NCBI GenBank assembly: GCA_046328715.1 | Contig: JAXLWB010000016.1 | Location: 137,813 to 201,812 of the forward strand | Direction of reading: 5' to 3' | Length of the DNA stretch: 64,000 bases | Origin: JAXLWB01 sp046328715 | GTDB lineage: Bacteria > Chloroflexota > Anaerolineae > Caldilineales > Caldilineaceae | Shown here: positions 1 to 7,180 of the stretch, in pieces | Position numbering within the stretch: the first letter of the stretch is position 1 | How the letters are laid out: the number at the start of each line of letters is the position of its first letter | Translations under genes and position numbers: made by a program | Notes under the pieces: generated by a model | Seen by the model: only the letters and a program-made list of their open reading frames with translations | The model's database searches: none | What the model was told of the DNA's origin: nothing

Positions 1-367
1 AGGGTTCATCTTTGAGAAACTCTCCCCAGGGTTTAGGACTGTGAATGATCATCAGATCAATCGTATCAAGCCCTAATGCTTTGAGGGAACTGTCAATTGC
101 TGCAACCGCCGCTTGATACGACTTGATGGCGGCGGCAAGTTTGGTGGTGACAAAGATCTCTGCCCGATTTACACCACTTGATCTGATCCCCTCACCAACG
201 CCCCGCTCATTGTCATACGCTTGCGCTGTATCAATGTGGCGGTAGCCAAGTTGGACAGCGTCCTTCACGGCTTGGACAACATCGGTGTTGCTGATTTCCC
301 AGGTACCAAGCCCCAGTTTCGGAATCTCTACCCCATTGGCTAGAGTGAATTTTTCTTGCAAGATCAT
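1..367 (-). CDS. aldo/keto reductase, partial (C-terminus beyond window)
   Basis: N-terminal 122 residues of an NAD(P)H-dependent aldo/keto reductase that reduces carbonyls to alcohols in the cytoplasm; the rest lies left of the window. The start ATG at 367-365 has an AAGGAG site seven bases upstream. The protein opens with KLGLGTWEI and shows the catalytic tetrad: D46 and Y51 in DTAQAYDNE, K76 in TTKL, H109 in MIIHSPKPW. The NGVEIPKLGLGTW start resembles the 2,5-diketo-gluconate reductase-like branch, unlike the other two aldo/keto reductases here. It is divergent from the AraC gene at 545 across a 177-base gap, which suggests regulation by that AraC protein. The substrate cannot be told from sequence. 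Confidence 0.9.
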   Translation of the reverse strand, partial: MILQEKFTLANGVEIPKLGLGTWEISNTDVVQAVKDAVQLGYRHIDTAQAYDNERGVGEGIRSSGVNRAEIFVTTKLAAAIKSYQAAVAAIDSSLKALGLDTIDLMIIHSPKPWGEFLKDEP

Positions 368-468
368 GATCTTTCTCCTTTAGAAATCGCCTTCATTCTT
401 GCCTAATCGTTCAGGCGAGCCAGGCTGGTAGCGGTGAAATTTCTTTCGATATGGCTTTATTATAGTGA

Positions 469-523
469 TATAATCCGAGGAGCGGTTTACTGATCTTCCA
501 GAATCCTTATACAATCCTGCAAA
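469..523 (+). promoter_or_regulatory. divergent AKR/araC intergenic: -10 candidate and ACAATCCTGCAAA box
   Basis: A TATAAT hexamer at 469-474 is a plausible -10 for the AraC gene; no good -35 is seen. ACAATCCTGCAAA at 511-523, 21 bases before the AraC start, occurs again exactly at 13514-13526 upstream of the paralogous AraC gene. It is therefore a candidate binding site for this AraC pair. The function is inferred from the sharing alone. Confidence 0.4.
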
Positions 524-544
524 GCTTGGCGAGGATCAGACAAA

Positions 545-1513
545 ATGAGGGAGAAAGCACTCATAAAAGCAATGAATCGTGAGCAGTTAGAACAAGAGGC
601 ACAACGGTCCCAAGCCATGCAAGCAGAGCTGGTTGCGCGCCTGACTCGGGCGATTCAAACCGACGGAACCGTCGACCCATGGGAATGGTTACGGCTACGC
701 CGTGCCTCCTCTCCTACGGAGTTAGGACATGGGGTAGCCCATCCTTCCTTCTGTGTGATTGCGCAAGGCAGCAAGGAGATTCTACTGGGTGAAAATCGCT
801 ATCGCTATGATTCGGCGCACTATCTGATTGCCACGGTTGAGCTACCGATCGCAAGTCATATTGTCGAGGCGTCGCCAGAACAACCCTATCTGGGCATCAT
901 TCTGAAACTCGATCCCGGTCTCGTCGGTTCGGTTCTGGTCGAGGCTGGTCAGATCACACCGCGCCGCCATGCACCCATGACGGCCATTCATGTAAGTCCA
1001 CTGGACGTGGGTCTCTTGGATACTGTTGTGCGCCTTGTGCGCCTTCTCGATTCGCCGCTTGAAGCACGGCTCCTCGCACCACTCATCAAGCGCGAGATCA
1101 TTTGTCGACTGTTGCTGGGCGAGCAAGGGAGCCGGCTCAGCCAGATTGCTGCCCTGGGGGACGCCACCCATCGCATCGCCGAGGCCATCCACTGGCTGCG
1201 ACGCAATTTCGATCAGCCATTACGCATTGAGGTGATCGCACACGAGTTTGGCATGAGCGTTTCCGGTTTTCACCATCACTTTCGGGCGCTGACAGCGATG
1301 AGTCCCTTACAGTACCAGAAACAACTGCGGCTACAAGAGGCCCGTCGCCTGATGTTGAGCGAAGGTTTTGACGCCACCACCGCCGGTTACAATGTGGGCT
1401 ACGGCAATGCGGTCCAATTCACACGTGAGTATAAACGGCTCTTCGGTGCGCCGCCGCTACGCGACATCAAGCAACTGCGAACGGCCGCAAGCGAAAGTGC
1501 CGCCGAGTTTTGA
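545..1513 (+). CDS. AraC family transcriptional regulator
   Basis: DNA-binding regulator of 322 residues. The N-terminal half (about residues 60-200) matches the AraC_N type, with conserved stretches PSFCVIAQGSKEILLG and YLIATVELP. The C-terminal third holds two helix-turn-helix units, around IEVIAHEFGMSVSGFHHHF and GYNVGYGNAVQFTREYKRLFG. The start is chosen for the GAGG nine bases upstream. It is a close paralogue of the gene at 13751, and both sit divergent to an aldo/keto reductase. Proteins of this type often control the neighbouring oxidoreductase in response to a small metabolite; that role here is inferred from position and from the shared upstream box. Confidence 0.9.
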   Translation: MREKALIKAMNREQLEQEAQRSQAMQAELVARLTRAIQTDGTVDPWEWLRLRRASSPTELGHGVAHPSFCVIAQGSKEILLGENRYRYDSAHYLIATVELPIASHIVEASPEQPYLGIILKLDPGLVGSVLVEAGQITPRRHAPMTAIHVSPLDVGLLDTVVRLVRLLDSPLEARLLAPLIKREIICRLLLGEQGSRLSQIAALGDATHRIAEAIHWLRRNFDQPLRIEVIAHEFGMSVSGFHHHFRALTAMSPLQYQKQLRLQEARRLMLSEGFDATTAGYNVGYGNAVQFTREYKRLFGAPPLRDIKQLRTAASESAAEF

Positions 1514-1599
1514 TGCACCCTTAAGTTTTGTCATCGCGCTGTAGTCAATTCGCTTAAGATAACAATCGAGTTGACTGTTAGCTTTGAAGGTTTAGAGTT

Positions 1600-2295
1600 G
1601 GCACTGCACTGTTACTGAATTGGCGAAGTCAAAATTGCCAAGCATTGCGTAGCGCTGCACGAAGCATGACGGTTGCTCTTTCAACACTTCAGTCGTGTAC
1701 CTGCCTCAATTCAACATTTTGTGTAAGAGCTTTGCAGCGGTACACAAGCCGCTTTTGCTGCGCGAAAGGTATTCAGCAATACTGCGCAGTCAAACAAAAC
1801 ATGTCAGCGAATCGTTTTGTGGCACCGCACGGTGATGTTTTGCCGCGGCTGAGTTGCCTCAGCCGCGCTACCGAGTCGATTGGGTCTATGACATGAACGA
1901 CCTTGCCGCACGACGCAACAATTGCTGGCTTTTTGAAAATAACTTTGTAGCGCTGCAGAGTCACCCTGCCTTTTGGCAAAAGGCGTTCTGTCGCACTGCG
2001 TGAGAATTGTTTGCGTGTTGAAACGTCCTCTGTCGTGCTACTGAGTGAAGTTGGAGATTACAGAAAAGGGCGGCGTAGTCGTGCACAGAAGACTTGACGT
2101 TAGCTCATTCCGGTTCTGCAGCAGTGCTGAGTTGATCGAGTGGTTTGAAGAAAAGGTTTGTAGCACTGCAAAGTCGATTCTCGTTTTTCCCAACGAGTTC
2201 AGTCGGAGTGCTGAATGGTGGAGAAAATTTCAGATCGGCACTTTGCAGTGCTGCACGAACAATTTGGCTCCGGCGGAACGAACCCTGCGGTACGC
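1600..2295. repeat. diverged tandem array, period about 85 bp, hairpin in each unit
   Basis: A non-coding stretch between the AraC gene and the oxidoreductase at 2406. A boundary word close to TRCTGAGT recurs at 1613, 1698, 1780, 1869, 2039, 2125 and 2209, with a weaker variant at 1948. Spacings are 79-91 and average 85 bases. About 34 bases after most boundaries comes a second block close to GTAGCRCTGCACRAA (for example near 1648, 2071, 2160 and 2244). Between that block and the next boundary lies an imperfect hairpin: GCCTTTT-ggc-AAAAGGC at 1970-1986, CGCGGCTGAG with CTCAGCCGCG near 1845-1868, CTCGTT/AACGAG at 2180-2197. AGCACTGCAAAGT at 2162-2174 is repeated inverted at 2240-2252. The period is not a multiple of three and no long frame is shared, so I read it as non-coding. 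Its function is unknown. Confidence 0.6.
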
Positions 2296-2405
2296 GGATA
2301 GACAAACGATACGAACGAGCGTCAAGGGGGTTCCTATAAAGGCGCGTGATCCGTGAGGCGTGAATTTTCTGTCAACATATTTCAAGGCTTGACAGCGGGA
2401 CCTTT

Positions 2406-3410
2406 TTATCGCACCTTGACGACGACCTTGCCTTTGGCACGGCTTGTTTCGACGTACGCCAAAGCCGCTGGGGTTGATTCGAATGGAAAGACCTTGTCCA
2501 CCACCGGGCGTATGACCCCAGAATCGATGAGCGAAGTAATTTGACCCAAGGCTTCGCCATCTGCTTTCATAAAGAGGAATGAAAAGTTGACATGTAATTT
2601 CTTCGCTTTTTTCTTTACCCCAGCACTTAAAAGCTTTGTAACAAATACAAGATACCAAGCTACACCAAGTTTTTTGGCGAATTCAGGCGTAGGCGGGCCG
2701 GTAAGTGTAATCAGAATTCCTCCAGGTTTTAGCATCCGCAAGGATTGGTCTAATACCTTTGCATCACGGCTACTATGTAACACCACATCATAATCTTTGA
2801 GTTTGGTCGCAAAATCTTCCTTTTTGTAGTCAATGACGACATCTGCACCCAGGCTTCTAACCATTTCAACATTACTCGTGCTAGTGGTTGTTGCCACGAA
2901 AGCACCCAAGTGTTTAGCCAGTTGAATCGCAAACGTACCCACACCGCCAGAGCCGGCCTGAATAAACACTTTTTGCCCTTGCTTTACATTGGCTATTTCC
3001 ACAAGCGCTTGCCAAGCCGTCAATCCTACTAATGGAATGGATGCCGCTTCTTCCATCGTAAGCTGTTTGGGTTTCAAGGCGACATCACGCTCATTGACGG
3101 CAATGAATTCTGCAAAAGTCCCAATCCGATAGTCGGCCGGTCGGGCATAGACTTCATCACCCACGCTAAATTTTTGCACTCGCGAACCAACCTTGACGAC
3201 AACGCCCGCCAGATCATGCCCGATGATAAACGGGGGTTTATACGGCAAAAAGAGCTTAAATTCGCCTTTTTGGATGAGTGCGTCCAGCAGGTTTACACCA
3301 GCAGCGTGGATCTGGACCAATATGTCATCCTCCCGTAGTGCTGGCTCTGGCATCTCGCCAGCCCGCACGCTACCCTTGCTGCCATAACGATCGATGAAAA
3401 ATACTTTCAT
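2406..3410 (-). CDS. MDR-family NAD(P)H quinone oxidoreductase / zinc-less alcohol dehydrogenase
   Basis: Medium-chain reductase of 334 residues that probably reduces quinones or activated alkenes with NADPH. An earlier in-frame TTG exists at 3425, but ATG 3410 has GAGGAG ten bases upstream and gives the usual MKVFFIDRYG start. The N-terminal GroES-like half has AGVNLLDALIQKG and GHDLAGVVVKVG. The Rossmann half has FIQAGSGGVGTFAIQLAKHLGA, and TTTSTSNVEMVRSLGADVVIDY follows. The cysteine cluster of zinc alcohol dehydrogenases is absent, which favours the quinone oxidoreductase type. It is a single gene, codirectional with the SDR gene upstream and followed by the tandem array. Confidence 0.9.
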   Translation of the reverse strand: MKVFFIDRYGSKGSVRAGEMPEPALREDDILVQIHAAGVNLLDALIQKGEFKLFLPYKPPFIIGHDLAGVVVKVGSRVQKFSVGDEVYARPADYRIGTFAEFIAVNERDVALKPKQLTMEEAASIPLVGLTAWQALVEIANVKQGQKVFIQAGSGGVGTFAIQLAKHLGAFVATTTSTSNVEMVRSLGADVVIDYKKEDFATKLKDYDVVLHSSRDAKVLDQSLRMLKPGGILITLTGPPTPEFAKKLGVAWYLVFVTKLLSAGVKKKAKKLHVNFSFLFMKADGEALGQITSLIDSGVIRPVVDKVFPFESTPAALAYVETSRAKGKVVVKVR

Positions 3411-3535
3411 GTTATTTCTCCTCAATTTCTCGCTAACTCAGAACGAAACGCATCGACTATCACCGCCAAGCTGCCCACGGTCAGAATCGCCCACAGCAAT
3501 GGGGTGTTGTCGAATCAGCTCCGTTCCAGTGCGCG

Positions 3536-4282
3536 TTACGCTGTCACTGACTGCGCAAATAGGTACTCGACGGCCTTGGGATTTTGGAGCAGCATTGCGG
3601 CAAGCTGGGTGGCCTGTTCACCCGGATAGACATCATCCTGATTCGTCCGCAACGCGTCGAACGTTGCGCGTACGACCTCGCTCGGCTGAATTTTAGCATC
3701 GGTAATCGCTGCGGTCATTGCTGTGTCGACATAGCCCGGCAGCACGCCGATCACGCGCGTGCCTTGCGCCCGTAGCTCGCCACGCACCGCCTGCGTCAGC
3801 GAAAGCGCGGCCGCTTTCGAGGCGGAGTACCCACCGCCGGCCGGATTGGCCATCCGTGACAAAATCGAGAGCACGTTGATCAGCGTGCCGCCGCCGTTGG
3901 TAGCCAGGATTGGCGCAAACGCCCGACACATGCGCAGCAGCCCAAAGTAATTGACCTCCATCTCCTGCCGCGCCGCCGCCAGATCGTCCGCGGCGATCAG
4001 GCGCGTGCCGAGTAAAACACCGGCATTATTGACCAGGAGATCGACATCAACCAGCCGGGTGGCGGCTTCCTGTACGGATGTGTCGTCGCTAATGTCAAGC
4101 GTGATGGGGACGACCCGGCCATCGCTTTGGGCGAGCGCCGCCAGCGTCTGGGGGGTGCGCGCGGCCGCGTAGACGCGCTGCGCACCCGCTTCCAGCAGCC
4201 CGTTGACAAAGGCGGCCCCGATCCCGCGATTAGCACCGGTCACCAGTGCCACAGTGCCTTGTAACGATGTGTGATGATTCAT
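3536..4282 (-). CDS. SDR family NAD(P)-dependent oxidoreductase
   Basis: Classical short-chain dehydrogenase of 248 residues. Visible motifs are the cofactor loop TGANRGIG (15-22), NNAG (85-88), catalytic S139, and Y152/K156 in YSASK. PGYVDTAM follows the active site. The start ATG has GGAG eight bases upstream. A palindrome GAGACCGATTGGTCTC sits 22 bases before the start; the next gene upstream (hydrolase, start 5192) has the near-identical site at the same distance. Both are thus likely repressed by the TetR protein encoded at 5273. The substrate is unknown; co-regulation with a hydrolase suggests a detoxification role. Confidence 0.93.
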   Translation of the reverse strand: MNHHTSLQGTVALVTGANRGIGAAFVNGLLEAGAQRVYAAARTPQTLAALAQSDGRVVPITLDISDDTSVQEAATRLVDVDLLVNNAGVLLGTRLIAADDLAAARQEMEVNYFGLLRMCRAFAPILATNGGGTLINVLSILSRMANPAGGGYSASKAAALSLTQAVRGELRAQGTRVIGVLPGYVDTAMTAAITDAKIQPSEVVRATFDALRTNQDDVYPGEQATQLAAMLLQNPKAVEYLFAQSVTA

Positions 4283-4304
4283 TGGGTATGCTCCTTATTT
4301 GAAC

Positions 4305-4320
4305 GAGACCGATTGGTCTC
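4305..4320. promoter_or_regulatory. TetR operator candidate upstream of the SDR gene
   Basis: GAGACCGATTGGTCTC has perfect six-base arms around GATT, 22 bases upstream of the SDR start. The layout resembles the published NemR box (AGACC, four bases, GGTCT). A second copy with one arm change is at 5215-5230. Confidence 0.7.
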
Positions 4321-4349
4321 AAAAAAAACTCAAAAAAACGGAATCGCCA

Positions 4350-5192
4350 TCAACGCGCAAGAAACTCCAGGGCCTGGGCGACGAACTCGTTGTGAAACTG
4401 GAAGATGCCGCCGTGTCCGGCGTCGGGATAGATCTTGATCTCGCTGTTCGGCAGCCGCTTGGCGAGGTCGAACGTGTTGGAGGTCGGCACCATGCGGTCG
4501 TGATCGCCATTGGCGACAAAGGCCGGTTGCTGGATAGTGGATAGATCGGACGGCTGCTGGACACCCCAGGCGTGAATGGCTTTGAGTTGGGTGCTGAAGG
4601 ATTTGATCGAAATCGCCCTGTCGCGATCTTTCGTTCGCTCTTGCAACCGCTTGATGAACTTCTCGGACTCTCGCCGACCATTGGCTGTCGTGGTAAAAAA
4701 GAGATATTGCTTCGGGTCCTTGAAAGTCAGATAGCCCTTGAGCATATCCAGGTATGTGATGCGAGTGACCTTATCGATACCGACACCGCCGGCCGGGCCT
4801 GTGCCAGCGAGGATCATCTTGCGCACGAGTTGCGGCTCCAACTGCACGATGACTTGGGCAACCATGCCGCCCATCGAGAAGCCGAGCAGATCAACCTGCT
4901 TGAACCCCATCGCGCGGATGAAGGCGATGGCATCCCGCGCCATAGCATCAATCGTATCAGGTGTAGTGCCACCCGAAGCGCCGACCCCGCGGTTGTCGAA
5001 GGTAATCACGCGATGCTTGGCGGCGATGCCGTCCACGACGCGTGGGTCCCAGTTGTCCAGCACCGCTCCCAGGTGATGTAAAAAGATCACCGGTACGCCG
5101 GACGGGGTGCCGATCTCGCGATAGGCGAAACGGACATCGCCGACTTGTTGAAATTGGGTTGGGGCAGCTTCAAACCGTTTGCTTGTTGACAT
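4350..5192 (-). CDS. alpha/beta fold hydrolase
   Basis: Cytoplasmic serine hydrolase of 280 residues. The frame runs further upstream, but ATG 5192 is the likely start: it has AAGGAG upstream and gives MSTSKRFEAAPTQF, the usual start of this group. Catalytic residues visible are the nucleophile S106 in GFSMGG, an acidic residue at D230 or D232 in NGDHDRMVP, and H260 in DAGHGG. FLHHLG at 37-42 forms the oxyanion region, and DNRGVGASGG follows strand 4. Members include haloperoxidase-like and ring-cleavage product hydrolases, so the substrate is open. It shares a TetR-type operator with the SDR gene downstream. Confidence 0.9.
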   Translation of the reverse strand: MSTSKRFEAAPTQFQQVGDVRFAYREIGTPSGVPVIFLHHLGAVLDNWDPRVVDGIAAKHRVITFDNRGVGASGGTTPDTIDAMARDAIAFIRAMGFKQVDLLGFSMGGMVAQVIVQLEPQLVRKMILAGTGPAGGVGIDKVTRITYLDMLKGYLTFKDPKQYLFFTTTANGRRESEKFIKRLQERTKDRDRAISIKSFSTQLKAIHAWGVQQPSDLSTIQQPAFVANGDHDRMVPTSNTFDLAKRLPNSEIKIYPDAGHGGIFQFHNEFVAQALEFLAR

Positions 5193-5214
5193 AAAAACAG
5201 CTCCTTGCATAAAT

Positions 5215-5230
5215 GAGACCAATCGGTCCC
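5215..5230. promoter_or_regulatory. TetR operator candidate upstream of the alpha/beta hydrolase gene
   Basis: GAGACCAATCGGTCCC lies 22 bases upstream of the hydrolase start, the same distance as the SDR copy. It sits between the tetR stop and the hydrolase start, so the hydrolase has its own regulated promoter. Confidence 0.65.
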
Positions 5231-5272
5231 AAAAGTGAGTAAAAAAAAGGCGGTTTGAGCCGCCTGAAAAAA

Positions 5273-5866
5273 CTAGGCCGCGACGTCGCGCCGGACGTAC
5301 TGAACCAAGTGATCTGCTGTGCGCTGCAGGTAGACTGCACTCTGATGCGCCTGCGCCAGCAAGATGCCGCCTTCCAATGTGGCGATGATCAGGGTGGATA
5401 CGGCCTGCGGCTCGATGTCGCGGCGGATGCTGCCCTGCGCCATGCCCGCGGTGACAATGCGCTCGATCAGATGTTCCCACTCGGTCACCACGGCCACGAC
5501 CCGCTCACGCAAGGCTGGATCACCGTCGTCGCTATCGACAATCGTGTTCAGGATCGGGCAGCCGCCGGGCACCGGTGGCTGGAGGGTAAGCGCGTGCGCG
5601 GTGGTGATGAACGCCAGCAACTGCTGGACGGCATCTGTTTCCGCCGCCACTGCCGCGACGAGTTGGCAGGTGCTTTGCTGTTGGGCATAGTCGAAGGCGG
5701 CGAGGGCCAGTTGCTCCTTGTTTTGGAAATGGCGGTAAATCCCGCCCTTCTGCAAACCGGTGCATTCCATCACATCGCTGATCGACGATCCGCTATAGCC
5801 GCGCTGGTTGAAGAGAGTCGCAGCTTGTCGAATGATATACTGGCGTGTCTGCTCGCCTTTGTTCAT
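5273..5866 (-). CDS. TetR/AcrR family regulator (NemR/LmrA-like)
   Basis: Repressor of 197 residues with an N-terminal helix-turn-helix (TRQYIIRQAATLFNQRGYSG, then ISDVMECTGLQKGGIYRHF) and a C-terminal ligand domain. The LQKGGIYRHFQNKEQLALAAF stretch is typical of the branch that includes NemR and LmrA. It is the first gene of a run tetR - hydrolase - SDR on the minus strand, and each of the two targets has a GAGACC-type operator. A related half site overlaps its own predicted promoter (5946-5977), so autoregulation is likely. The start has AAAGGTG upstream. The inducer is unknown; electrophiles and drugs are usual for the family. Confidence 0.92.
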   Translation of the reverse strand: MNKGEQTRQYIIRQAATLFNQRGYSGSSISDVMECTGLQKGGIYRHFQNKEQLALAAFDYAQQQSTCQLVAAVAAETDAVQQLLAFITTAHALTLQPPVPGGCPILNTIVDSDDGDPALRERVVAVVTEWEHLIERIVTAGMAQGSIRRDIEPQAVSTLIIATLEGGILLAQAHQSAVYLQRTADHLVQYVRRDVAA

Positions 5867-5890
5867 GCTTCACCTTTTACATGTTGCTCT

Positions 5891-5938
5891 GGTTAGAAGT
5901 GAGCTTTTGTCTGATCGGACAAAAGCTTACTTCTAACC
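5891..5938. repeat. 48-base palindrome at the predicted 5' end of the tetR mRNA
   Basis: Left arm 5891-5911 and right arm 5918-5938 are 21 bases each with one mismatch (a G-T pair in RNA) around a six-base loop TGATCG. The core TTTTGTC-tgatcg-GACAAAA is also a plausible repressor site. No T-run follows on either strand, so it is not an ordinary terminator. The predicted transcription start of tetR falls at about 5938-5939, which would place this hairpin at the extreme 5' end of the message. Confidence 0.6.
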
Positions 5939-5945
5939 CAATCGC

Positions 5946-5977
5946 AGTATAACCCGCAAAAGAGACCGAACGTTCTT
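5946..5977 (-). promoter_or_regulatory. predicted tetR promoter with operator half site
   Basis: On the minus strand TATACT at 5951-5946 is a good -10. The -35 region at about 5974-5969 falls inside GAACGTTC (5968-5975), which is preceded on the plus strand by GAGACC (5962-5967). This half site matches the arms of the two operators at 4305 and 5215. The overlap with the -35 fits autorepression. The remaining gap to 6171 holds only a short frame (6005-6171, minus) with coding-like composition that I cannot assign. Confidence 0.4.
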
Positions 5978-6171
5978 TTTTTTAGAATACAACAGGTCTA
6001 GCGCTCAGGCAAATGGCAAGTGACGCGAAACACAGGAAGGTTCCGGTTGCTCTGGTGTCGTTTTAAAACCCTGGGCGGCTAAGTCAAATCTGAGCCTCAG
6101 CCGCTCGAAAAACGCGTCCGGTTGCCCTAGCAAGCGGTAGCTCTCAACTGCTCGTAATAGGGACAGTCTTG

Positions 6172-6822
6172 TTAGTTGCTGATACAAGGTGCTTGCTTGG
6201 AAAATGTTTTGTCGGTTAGTTGCTGCACCATAAAGGTTGCCATATCGCCCAGCGTGATCGTGAATTTTAAACGTTTGCCATCCAGCGTGGCCGTGGTTTT
6301 GCCTTTGGCTGGTTTGTCGAGGATGCCAGTGCAACGCACAATCGTCCAGTCCAGGTTGCTCTGCCTGATCATTGGTTCCATACGGTTTTTGTCATCGACC
6401 AGCACTTGCAGCCAGTGCATAAAGTAGGGCAGCACGATCTTGCGGAAAAGCCAGGGCAGAAAGGCCAGGCTGTCGCCAGCACCCGCATTACTCATGGCGA
6501 TGAGGCGCGCTACACCCAGCTTTTCCATCTCCTCCATGATGATCCGATTGGCATCCGAAACAAAGGTAGTCGGCTTGCCATCGCCTCTGCCACCTTTGCC
6601 ACCCACCCCCAAACATTGGATCACAGCCTCTTGATCGCGCAGAACGGCATGCACCGTGTTGCGATCCAAGACATTGCCTTCGACGACCGTCAGGTTTTGA
6701 TCCTGCACCAAAACCGCCGCTCGCTTGCGCACCAAAATAGTGACCTGATGATTTTTTGCCAACGCTTCTTGTAAGATGGCTTTGCCGGAAAAGCCGGTTG
6801 CGCCAAAGATAACGACTTTCAT
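6172..6822 (-). CDS. NAD(P)H-binding atypical SDR protein
   Basis: Protein of 216 residues of the NAD(P)-binding atypical short-chain dehydrogenase type (NmrA-like or SDR_a5-like). It starts MKVVIFGATGFSGKAILQEAL, with the GxxGxxG dinucleotide loop at residues 7-13. ATG 6822 is preferred over the upstream 6846 because AGGAG sits about ten bases before it. RLIAMSNAGAGDS and LDWTIVRCTGILDKP are typical of the family, which lacks the YxxxK site and often senses redox state or removes flavin or biliverdin substrates. It is divergent from a truncated TetR gene, with two TetR-type sites in the gap. Confidence 0.85.
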   Translation of the reverse strand: MKVVIFGATGFSGKAILQEALAKNHQVTILVRKRAAVLVQDQNLTVVEGNVLDRNTVHAVLRDQEAVIQCLGVGGKGGRGDGKPTTFVSDANRIIMEEMEKLGVARLIAMSNAGAGDSLAFLPWLFRKIVLPYFMHWLQVLVDDKNRMEPMIRQSNLDWTIVRCTGILDKPAKGKTTATLDGKRLKFTITLGDMATFMVQQLTDKTFSKQAPCISN

Positions 6823-6853
6823 GGATTGCCGCTCCTCTCTACTCATGTTATCA

Positions 6854-6936
6854 TGTTGATAGTGTAAACATTTTTGATAACCCGATTATAGTCAGCAAAA
6901 GTTGTTGTTTCCGTGAGAATGTTTACATTGTCAACA
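6854..6936. promoter_or_regulatory. paired TetR-type operators in the divergent gap
   Basis: TGTTGATAGTGTAAACA at 6854-6870 and TGTTTACATTGTCAACA at 6920-6936 are each near-palindromic and are inverted copies of each other (15 of 17 bases). They flank the promoters between the atypical SDR gene and the truncated TetR gene. GTTTACA-type sites are common for the TetR branch whose helix-turn-helix ends in SHAAPYRHF, as the remnant at 6960 does. Confidence 0.6.
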
Positions 6937-6959
6937 TTGTTGGCGAAAAAGTTTTGTGT

Positions 6960-7118
6960 ATGGACGAACAAAAACCGTATCATCACATCGATCTAAAAAA
7001 CAGTTTGGTTGCTGCGGGGTTGGCGATCTTGGCTGAGCAGGGAGTCAACGAGTTAAATCTGCGGGCGGTGGCGCGGCGTGCCAGGGTCAGCCATGCTGCG
7101 CCCTATCGCCATTTTTAA
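6960..7118 (+). pseudogene. truncated TetR regulator (helix-turn-helix only)
   Basis: ATG 6960 opens a frame of 52 residues that contains a complete TetR DNA-binding domain: LVAAGLAILAEQGVNELNLR, then AVARRARVSHAAPYRHF. It stops with TAA right after the last helix, where an intact protein would have about 130 more residues. The same frame continues past the stop with some TetR-like text (SHQSFLRDICIVSVAQ) before running into the end of the convergent carboxylesterase. I read this as a nonsense mutation plus loss of the ligand domain. Its operators at 6854-6936 are intact. A short DNA-binding peptide could still be made but would lack the dimer interface. Confidence 0.75.
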
Positions 7119-7180
7119 AGTCATCAGTCATTTCTCCGTGATATTTGTATTGTAAGCGTGGCCCAAGCGCAAATTCGTTT

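Noticed and set aside
842..1235. Several 60-116 residue frames inside the AraC gene
   Set aside because: They overlap a gene with clear family motifs on the plus strand, lack ribosome sites and resemble no family; the same reasoning removes most other overlapping frames in the window.
1600..2295. CRISPR array or integron attC array
   Set aside because: Units are diverged along their whole length rather than identical repeats with unique spacers. The attC core sites (GTTRRRY and its complement) are not found, and no cas or integrase gene is near.
4572..5081. Plus-strand frames over the alpha/beta hydrolase
   Set aside because: Antisense shadows with a biased composition produced by the third-base preference of the real gene.
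5891..5938. Intrinsic terminator for the upstream atypical SDR gene
   Set aside because: The stem is strong, but neither strand has a following T-run, and its position matches the predicted tetR transcript start.
6005..6171. C-terminal fragment of another gene (LLRAVESYRLLGQPDAFFER text)
   Set aside because: The composition looks coding and a decayed gene is possible, but no family could be recognised and no start exists outside the SDR gene, so it is not listed as a gene.
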